Assembly: GCA_900754525.1 (NCBI GenBank)
Contig: CAAEDE010000045.1
Location: 1-26,447, forward strand
Source: an uncultured Collinsella sp.
GTDB lineage: Bacteria > Actinomycetota > Coriobacteriia > Coriobacteriales > Coriobacteriaceae
Direction of reading: 5' to 3'
Length of the DNA: 26,447 bases
Positions 21,383-26,447 of this stretch are shown here, in pieces (position 1 is the first letter of the stretch; each line of letters starts with the position of its first letter). The notes under the pieces are model-generated. The model worked only from the letters and a program-made list of their open reading frames with translations. It did no database searches and was not told the origin of the DNA. The position numbers and the translations under genes were made by a program.

Positions 21383-23000
21383 GCTGCAGGTTTCTAACAT
21401 TGCACTCATTCGCGAGGCGACGCTGGTGCCGAGTGCCGGCCTGACTGTCCTGACCGGTGAGACCGGCGCCGGCAAGACTGCGCTGCTCTCGGCGCTCAAG
21501 CTTATTTTGGGCGAGCGCGCGGATTCGTCGACGGTGCGCGAGGGCGAGGCGCTGGCGAGCGTCGAGGCGCGCCTGTTTGACGGGCCGCACGACACGGAGG
21601 GCTTTACCGTGCAGCGTAGCCTTTCTGCCGAGGGCCGCAGCCGCGTGAAGATTGACGGCCGCATCGCCAGCGTGCGCGAGCTTTCGGAGCGCGTTGGCGT
21701 GATGATGGATCTGTGCGGCCAACACGAGCATCAGCGCTTGCTCGATCCATCGCATCACGTTGCGATGGTCGATGCCTGGGCGGGGCGCTCTGCGCTCAAG
21801 GCGCTGGATGCGTACCGTGCCTGCTTTAAAGCATCGCGCGCGGCTGCCAAGGAGGTCCGTCGCGTCGAGGAAGTCTCGCGTGCGCAGGGGAGTCGCGTCG
21901 AGGAGGCGCGCTTCGCCCTGGAGCGCATTGCCGAGGTCGACCCCAGGCCGGGTGAGTATGAGGATCTTGAGCAACTGCTGCCGCGCTCGGAACATGCCGA
22001 GGTACTGGTTGCCACGGCTAACGATGCCCATGCATCGCTTGCCTCTGAAGGGGGAGCGCTTGATGCCGTGAACAGCGCCGTGGCAGAGCTTTCTCGAATG
22101 GCTACCGTCGATCGCAAACTGGGCGACATTGCCGATGCGCTTTCGGATGCCTGTATCTCCCTTGAGGATTGCGCGAACGAGCTTCGTGCCTATCGTGATG
22201 GCGTCGCCTTCGACCCGCGCGAGCTCGCTCGCATGCGTGAGCGGTATTCCGACCTCAAGGGCCTGTTGCGTCAGTGGGGTCCCACTATGGACGATGTTTT
22301 CGCCATGCGCGATCGCTCGCAAGAACTGCTGTCCCTGGTCGATGATGGCGATGAGCAGATCAAAAAGGCGCGTGAGGCACTCGGGAGCGCCGAGCGCGAG
22401 TTGTTTGCCGCTGCCAAGGCACTTAAGCGCGCGCGGAATACCGCAGCCCCGCGCTTTTGCCACGAGGTCGGCCGTCAGATGGCACGCCTGGAGATGGGTG
22501 GCGCCGAGCTCGTCTGGGAGTCGCGCGATCTTCCGCGTGCTGAGTGGACGCCCGTTGGTCCTTCGAGCTACGAGCTGCTATACCGCAGCGGTGCCGGTTT
22601 GACGCCGCGCCCCCTGCGTCGAATTGCGTCGGGCGGCGAGCTCAGCCGCGTCATGTTGGCAAGCAAGGTTGTCCTCGGTAACGCGGACGGTGTCGATACG
22701 CTGGTGTTTGACGAGGTCGATGCAGGTGTCGGCGGCTCTACCGCACGTGCCCTCGCGAGCGTGCTGGCAGATCTCGCTGCTACGCATCAGGTGATTGTCG
22801 TAACCCACTTGGCGCAGGTCGCCGTCATGGCTGACAAGCATTATGTTGTCAGCAAGGAACCGGGCGATGTTCCCCAGACGCATTTGGACGAGGTAACCGG
22901 CGAAGCGCGTACCGCCGAGATCGCCCGCATGTTGAGCGGCGATCAATCGGAGGCAAGCTTGGCCCACGCCAAGCAGATGCTCGAAGAAGCTCGAGGTTAG
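21372..23000 (+). CDS. recN: DNA repair protein RecN
   Basis: This SMC-like ATPase acts in double-strand break repair. 542 residues is normal. Walker A GETGAGKT is at 29-36. A long helical region (about 155-370) forms the short coiled coil. The ABC signature SGGELSRVMLA is near residue 420, and Walker B LVFDEVDAGVGG is near 443, followed by the H-loop region VIVVTHLAQVAVMADKHYVVSK. CGGAG lies 6 bases upstream of the ATG at 21372, which sits inside the end of nadK. It is the last gene of the operon and meets the convergent regulator at a shared hairpin. Confidence 0.95.
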   Translation: MIDELQVSNIALIREATLVPSAGLTVLTGETGAGKTALLSALKLILGERADSSTVREGEALASVEARLFDGPHDTEGFTVQRSLSAEGRSRVKIDGRIASVRELSERVGVMMDLCGQHEHQRLLDPSHHVAMVDAWAGRSALKALDAYRACFKASRAAAKEVRRVEEVSRAQGSRVEEARFALERIAEVDPRPGEYEDLEQLLPRSEHAEVLVATANDAHASLASEGGALDAVNSAVAELSRMATVDRKLGDIADALSDACISLEDCANELRAYRDGVAFDPRELARMRERYSDLKGLLRQWGPTMDDVFAMRDRSQELLSLVDDGDEQIKKAREALGSAERELFAAAKALKRARNTAAPRFCHEVGRQMARLEMGGAELVWESRDLPRAEWTPVGPSSYELLYRSGAGLTPRPLRRIASGGELSRVMLASKVVLGNADGVDTLVFDEVDAGVGGSTARALASVLADLAATHQVIVVTHLAQVAVMADKHYVVSKEPGDVPQTHLDEVTGEARTAEIARMLSGDQSEASLAHAKQMLEEARG

Positions 23001-23018
23001 GTCGTATCAGCGGTGTTG

Positions 23019-23051
23019 GTGGGACAAAATAGACTGAAATTTTTGTCCCAC
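23019..23051. terminator. Bidirectional terminator between recN and the rpiR-type gene
   Basis: A perfect 11-bp stem pairs gtgggacaaaa (23019-23029) with ttttgtcccac (23041-23051) around an 11-base loop. The A/T ends of the stem give U-runs on both strands inside the hairpin, fitting termination of two convergent genes. The right-arm word also occurs at 6451-6460. Confidence 0.72.
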
Positions 23052-23059
23052 TACGCGTT

Positions 23060-23917
23060 TTACTCAACGACCTTGTCCGGCTGGATGAGCTCCTCGTAGT
23101 AGCTGATATGCTCGCGCGCGTCTTCAATCTCGGGCAGCAGGAAGTTGTAGATGACTTCGATGATCATCGTGGCGCTGATCTTGGAGAACGCAAAGTCGCC
23201 TGTCGTCAGCAGCGCTTCGTGGTTGACGGTATTAAAAGTGTAGTCTGCCAGGCGCGCGAGCGGGGATTTGCTGTCGCTGCTGATGACGACTACGGTTGCG
23301 CCGCAGTCGCGAGCCGCTTTTGCCATGCGATTCAGTCGGCGCGATTTGCCGGAGTTTGAGATTAGCACGATGACGTCACCCGGGCGCAACGTGAGCGCAA
23401 AGCCGATTGATGTCTCGCTAATGGTGCTCGCCATGCAGCGCAGGCCCAGCTGCGAAAACTTAAACGTCGCATCGAGCGCGACCGCGTTCGTATTGCCCAC
23501 AGCTGCAAACTCAATAACCCCTGCATGCTTAAAGGCATGCACAACAGCCGCCAGCGTATCGTGGTCGATTCCGTCGATGGTCGCATTAAGCTCGCTCACC
23601 TTGGCAGCCAGGATGTTCTTGAGGCTCTGCTCCATATTGTCGAGCGAGACCTCGTCGGTCAGGCCCTCGTTGCGCTGGCTTTCCAAATCCCTCGCCAACG
23701 AAAACTGAAAGCTGCGGAAGCTACCAAAGCCCAGCTTGCGGCAGAAGCGCGAAACGGTCGCTTCGGACGTAGCAGCGGCGCGCGAGAGCTGAGCCGCCGT
23801 GAGGCGTGGCGCCTCGGACTGATGCTCCAATATATAGTCGACAATGCGCTGCTCGGACTCGCTGTATCCCTGATGGGTACTAATGAGGGAAAGTGCGCTC
23901 TTGCTACTATCGGTCAT
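23060..23917 (-). CDS. RpiR/MurR-family transcriptional regulator
   Basis: 285 residues. An N-terminal HTH_6 domain (about 5-80) contains SEQRIVDYILEH and the recognition region LSRAAATSEATVSRFCRKLGFGSFRSF (44-70). A SIS sugar-phosphate-binding domain follows (about 125-260), with VGNTNAVALDA and VLISNSGKSRRL. Such regulators sense phosphosugars and usually control neighbouring sugar uptake genes. The start at 23917 is chosen because AGGAG lies 6 bases upstream on the - strand; an in-frame ATG at 23965 has no ribosome site and would add 16 residues. It is divergent from a fructose-type PTS gene, its likely target. The sensed sugar phosphate is unknown. Confidence 0.92.
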   Translation of the reverse strand: MTDSSKSALSLISTHQGYSESEQRIVDYILEHQSEAPRLTAAQLSRAAATSEATVSRFCRKLGFGSFRSFQFSLARDLESQRNEGLTDEVSLDNMEQSLKNILAAKVSELNATIDGIDHDTLAAVVHAFKHAGVIEFAAVGNTNAVALDATFKFSQLGLRCMASTISETSIGFALTLRPGDVIVLISNSGKSRRLNRMAKAARDCGATVVVISSDSKSPLARLADYTFNTVNHEALLTTGDFAFSKISATMIIEVIYNFLLPEIEDAREHISYYEELIQPDKVVE

Positions 23918-23953
23918 GGATGGCTCCTGGTTGGCATGAAAATCGGACTCGTT

Positions 23954-23990
23954 TTGTAATGCCATAGTATAGGGGGATTTTCAATTACAA
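23954..23990. promoter_or_regulatory. Inverted repeat flanking the regulator's -10 box (possible operator)
   Basis: ttgtaat (23954-23960) and attacaa (23984-23990) are a perfect 7-base inverted repeat, 23 bases apart, enclosing the - strand TATACT. Autoregulation is a plausible reading. Confidence 0.45.
23966..23971 (-). promoter_or_regulatory. Candidate -10 box of the rpiR-type gene
   Basis: TATACT reads on the - strand about 50 bases before the chosen start. TTGTAA lies 13 bases further upstream, too close for a standard -35. The box is enclosed by the inverted repeat 23954-23990. Confidence 0.45.
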
Positions 23991-24019
23991 GATACACCTT
24001 GCCGTTTCAAGTGTTGATG

Positions 24020-24042
24020 GTAAACTTTCACCTACCGTTTAC
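24020..24042. repeat. Inverted repeat gtaaac / gtttac in the divergent region
   Basis: gtaaac (24020-24025) and gtttac (24037-24042) form a 6-base inverted repeat separated by 11 bases, in front of the PTS gene. Confidence 0.4.
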
Positions 24043-24047
24043 GGTTA

Positions 24048-24062
24048 TGAAAGAACCTTTCA
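24048..24062. promoter_or_regulatory. Candidate RpiR-type operator (tgaaag-aac-ctttca)
   Basis: A perfect 6-base inverted repeat with a 3-base spacer. The direct repeat ctttcacc is at 24025-24032 and 24057-24064, 32 bases apart (about three helical turns), and a further ctttca is at 24111-24116. TGAAA-TTTCA half-sites resemble those described for several RpiR-family regulators. Confidence 0.5.
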
Positions 24063-24127
24063 CCGGAGAATTGCACCTTGTCTCTTCTCACGCGGACGGT
24101 AGGTTGGTATCTTTCAGTTGTGGAAAA

Positions 24128-24168
24128 ACGCGCATCGAAGCGCGTGTAGGGGAGCGCCCGCGGGCGCT
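24128..24168 (+). promoter_or_regulatory. Tandem GC-rich hairpins in the PTS gene leader
   Basis: The first hairpin pairs acgcgc (24128-24133) with gcgcgt (24140-24145) over a 6-base loop. The second is the perfect 16-bp palindrome agcgcccgcgggcgct (24053+100 to 24068+100, that is 24153-24168). They end about 9 bases before the strong AAGGAGG ribosome site (24178-24184) and have no T-run. Confidence 0.5.
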
Positions 24169-24189
24169 GTACTCAAGAAGGAGGGACAC

Positions 24190-26193
24190 ATGGCTAAGTT
24201 TGACATCATCGCCGCGACCGGTTGCCCGACCGGCATTGCGCACACCTTCATGGCGAAGGAGGCGCTGGAGAAGGCGGCTGCCGAGCGCGGTCTGACCATT
24301 AAGGTTGAGACTCATGGCCAGGTCGGTGTCGAGAACGAGCTCACCAAGAGTGAGATCGCTGGTGCCAAGGCCGTCGTCGTCGCAGCCGATAAGGATGTCC
24401 AGGCTGAGCGTTTCGCCGGCAAGCCCATGGTTTCCGTTGGTGTTTCCAAGGCCCTGTCCGTTGAGGCCGCCGGTAAGCTGATTGACCGCGCGCTCGCCGC
24501 CAAGGGTGACGACACGGTTGCAGCTGCTGCTGATATCGAGGATGAGGTCGAGGAGAAGGAGTCCATCGGCCACATCATCTACAAGCACCTCATGAACGGC
24601 GTCAGCCACATGCTGGTCTTCGTTGTTGCTGGTGGTGTTCTGACCGCTGTCTCGTTCCTGTGGGGCATTACGTCCTTCGATTCGACGGCGTCTGACTACA
24701 ACAGCTTTGCTGCGATGCTCAAGATCATCGGCGGCATCGCCATGAACCTTATGGTTCCGGTGCTTTCCGCCTACATCGCCGAATCCATCGGCAAGCGCCC
24801 GGCGCTCGTCCCCGGCTTCGTTGCCGGTATGATCGCCATCCAGGGCCTGCCTGTTAACGCCGAGACCGGCATGATCGATGCCGGTGGCGCCGGCGTGGGC
24901 TTCGGCTTCCTGGGCGGCATCGTTGGCGGCTTCCTCGCCGGCTATGTCATCCTGCTGCTCGAGAAGGTCTTTGCCGGCCTGCCCAAGAACCTGGACGGCC
25001 TCAAGGCTATCTTCCTGTACCCGCTGTTCTCGACGGCTATCGTCGGCCTGGTCATGCTCGGCATTTCCGGCCCCATGGCTGCCATCAACACCGCCATGAT
25101 GGACTTCCTCAAGGGCCTGTCCGCCTCTGGCGCCGTTGTCCTGGGTCTTGCTATCGGCTGCATGTGCGCCTTTGACATGGGCGGCCCGGTCAACAAGGCT
25201 GCTTATGTCACCGGTACCGCTATGCTCACCGAGGCTCTGGCCGCCGGTGTTGGCACCGATACCTACAACTTCGGCACCAACTTCATGGCTGCCGTCTCCG
25301 CCGCCTGCATCGTTCCGCCGCTGATCACCACCTTTGCCGTCGTTGTCGGCAAGAAGTACTTCAGCCAGGAGGATCACGACGCCGGTGTCGTCAACCTCAT
25401 CCTTGGTTGCACCCACATCACCGAGGGCGCCATTCCGTTCATGACCAAGAACATCTGGCCCGTCATGCCCATCATGATGCTCGGTTCCTCCATCGCTTCG
25501 ATCCTGACCATTATGTTCAACGTTCACGATCCGGCGCCCCACGGTGGCTTCCTGGTCCTGCCCGTTGTCGAGAACGGTCCGCTGTGGGTCCTCGCTATCC
25601 TCATCGGCGCTGTGGTCGGTGGCATCCTGTTCGTGGCCTTCAAGAAGTATGACTTCGAGAAGAACCAGAAGGCCGCTCCTGCAGCCAAGCCGGCTGAGGC
25701 CCCTAAGGCTGCTGCTGTCGAGGCCCCCAAGGCCGAGGCTTCCGACTTCGTGAAGGTCGAGAACGTCTTTGTCGCCGAGGACTTCGCTTCTCGTGACGAG
25801 GCTCTGAGCTTTGTCTCCAACCAGGCCGTCAAGGCCGGTATCGCCGGCGACGCCGACGCCGTGATGAACGCCTTCCTGGCCCGCGAGGCCGAGGGCACCA
25901 CGGGTATGATGGAGGGCTTCGCCATCCCGCATGCCAAGTCCGACGCCATTACCGAGGCTGCCGTCATCGTCGTCAAGGACGAGTCCGGCGTGACCGGTTG
26001 GGATACCATGGACGGCGCTCCCGTCAACGTGGCCATCGCCCTGCTCATCCCGGGCGCTCAGGCTGGCACCACGCACCTCAAGATCCTGTCCAAGGTCGCC
26101 GAGGCGCTCATGGACGAGGACTTCCGTGCCACCGTCAAGGGTTCCACCGACGCCGCCGAGATCGCCAAGACGATCAACGCCCGTCTGGTCTAA
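24190..26193 (+). CDS. PTS fructose-family transporter, fused EIIB-EIIC-EIIA
   Basis: A sugar-specific permease that phosphorylates its substrate during uptake, using phosphate from HPr. 667 residues. The IIB domain (1-100) has active-site C12 in GCPTGIAHT. An acidic linker (107-124) leads to the IIC membrane domain (about 126-485), with CAFDMGGPVNKAAYV (326-340) and GCTHITEGAIPFM (406-418). A linker rich in Ala, Lys, Pro and Glu (490-518) follows. The IIA domain (519-667) has H581 in FAIPHAKSD. All three phosphorylation or transport elements look intact. AAGGAGG (24178-24184), 5 bases upstream, fixes the ATG at 24190; the frame is open further upstream to 24118. Fructose is the family default, but mannosyl-glycerate or other hexoses cannot be excluded. 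No pfkB or HPr gene is adjacent. Confidence 0.93.
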   Translation: MAKFDIIAATGCPTGIAHTFMAKEALEKAAAERGLTIKVETHGQVGVENELTKSEIAGAKAVVVAADKDVQAERFAGKPMVSVGVSKALSVEAAGKLIDRALAAKGDDTVAAAADIEDEVEEKESIGHIIYKHLMNGVSHMLVFVVAGGVLTAVSFLWGITSFDSTASDYNSFAAMLKIIGGIAMNLMVPVLSAYIAESIGKRPALVPGFVAGMIAIQGLPVNAETGMIDAGGAGVGFGFLGGIVGGFLAGYVILLLEKVFAGLPKNLDGLKAIFLYPLFSTAIVGLVMLGISGPMAAINTAMMDFLKGLSASGAVVLGLAIGCMCAFDMGGPVNKAAYVTGTAMLTEALAAGVGTDTYNFGTNFMAAVSAACIVPPLITTFAVVVGKKYFSQEDHDAGVVNLILGCTHITEGAIPFMTKNIWPVMPIMMLGSSIASILTIMFNVHDPAPHGGFLVLPVVENGPLWVLAILIGAVVGGILFVAFKKYDFEKNQKAAPAAKPAEAPKAAAVEAPKAEASDFVKVENVFVAEDFASRDEALSFVSNQAVKAGIAGDADAVMNAFLAREAEGTTGMMEGFAIPHAKSDAITEAAVIVVKDESGVTGWDTMDGAPVNVAIALLIPGAQAGTTHLKILSKVAEALMDEDFRATVKGSTDAAEIAKTINARLV

Positions 26194-26230
26194 TTCCACG
26201 GTACGCGAATAACATCGCCCCCCCGTATAT

Positions 26231-26265
26231 AAGGCGGAGTCCCTCTCCAGGGCCTCCGCCTTTTT
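26231..26265 (+). terminator. Rho-independent terminator of the PTS gene
   Basis: aaggcggag (26231-26239) pairs with ctccgcctt (26254-26262). After one mismatch, an inner 4-bp stem (ccct/aggg) continues to a 4-base loop, and TTTTT follows. It closes a single-gene unit. Confidence 0.95.
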
Positions 26266-26392
26266 CGAAACAGAGAACGCACCGGTTGATCCCATCAGCC
26301 AGAATTCCTTTCAGCCGACATTACTCTGGACCGACCGAGTTTCCGCAGCTTGCTCGCCGGGCGGGGCGATTAAGTTTGTCGCGAGTTCCGCA

Positions 26393-26429
26393 CGCAAAGG
26401 AAAGCACTTAATGTGCTTTCCGTCTTGCG
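26393..26429. repeat. Long hairpin in the gene-free window end
   Basis: ggaaagcac (26399-26407) pairs perfectly with gtgctttcc (26413-26421) across a 5-base loop. An outer cgcaa/ttgcg stem (26393-26397 with 26425-26429) extends it. There is no T-run on either strand. The rest of 26266-26447 shows no supportable gene, RNA gene or promoter. Confidence 0.6.
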
Positions 26430-26447
26430 CAGGACTGTAGAGCAGCA

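Noticed and set aside
24047..24295. Possible leader peptide starting MKEPFTGEL before the PTS gene
   Set aside because: No ribosome site, no sugar- or amino-acid-rich control codons, and the frame runs on into the PTS gene out of phase.
24088..26295. A 735-codon open frame antisense to the PTS gene
   Set aside because: Same cause: strong codon bias in a highly expressed gene. The product is repetitive D/G/H-rich sequence and runs through the terminator.
1..26447. CRISPR arrays, tRNA and rRNA genes, and prophage genes
   Set aside because: No regularly spaced direct repeats, cloverleaf sequences, rRNA signatures or phage structural genes were seen.

Overview
The window looks like a chromosomal segment of a Coriobacteriia actinobacterium, most likely Collinsella or a close relative. 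This is inferred from the high G+C content, strong GC-ending codon bias, gene families and gene order; no search was run. Nearly all genes are on the + strand and belong to conserved housekeeping or stress families. One gene, an RpiR-type regulator, is on the - strand. There are no tRNA, rRNA or CRISPR features, and no gap between genes exceeds 300 bases.

Layout. Bases 1-49 are the tail of a coding region resembling an IS110-type transposase, followed by a strong terminator. Next come lspA-rluD (overlapping), a membrane GT2 glycosyltransferase with its own promoter, a small solitary A24 prepilin-peptidase-like gene, a dGTPase-like HD gene and rarA. A tightly coupled operon follows (6540-9699): a DUF948-like membrane coiled-coil protein, a degenerate RsbW-like anti-sigma protein, a SigB/SigF-type sigma factor and an AI-2E-family permease. 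It ends at a textbook terminator.

The region 9852-19444 matches the well-known actinobacterial block alaS-ruvX-mltG-(aro genes)-aroK-aroB-pepQ-efp-nusB, but it is altered. aroE and aroC are absent from their usual place, a YqeG-type HAD phosphatase sits there instead, and the aroB homologue has lost its NAD-binding glycines and the apparent metal ligands. Asp23, xseB (without xseA), tlyA, nadK and recN complete a compact operon ending at a symmetrical hairpin shared with the convergent regulator.

The last region is a divergent pair. An RpiR/MurR-type regulator (-) faces a single-gene fructose-family PTS permease with domain order IIB-IIC-IIA (+). The 272-base gap between them holds several inverted and direct repeats that look like operators, and two GC-rich hairpins just before the PTS ribosome binding site. 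The PTS gene ends at a strong terminator. The final ~180 bases hold no gene I can support, only one long hairpin.

Best leads: the degenerate AroB-like protein next to an intact shikimate kinase; the anti-sigma protein with no recognisable ATP site in the sigma operon; the structured leaders of pepP and the PTS gene; and dispersed GGGACA/TGTCCC words shared between intergenic hairpins.
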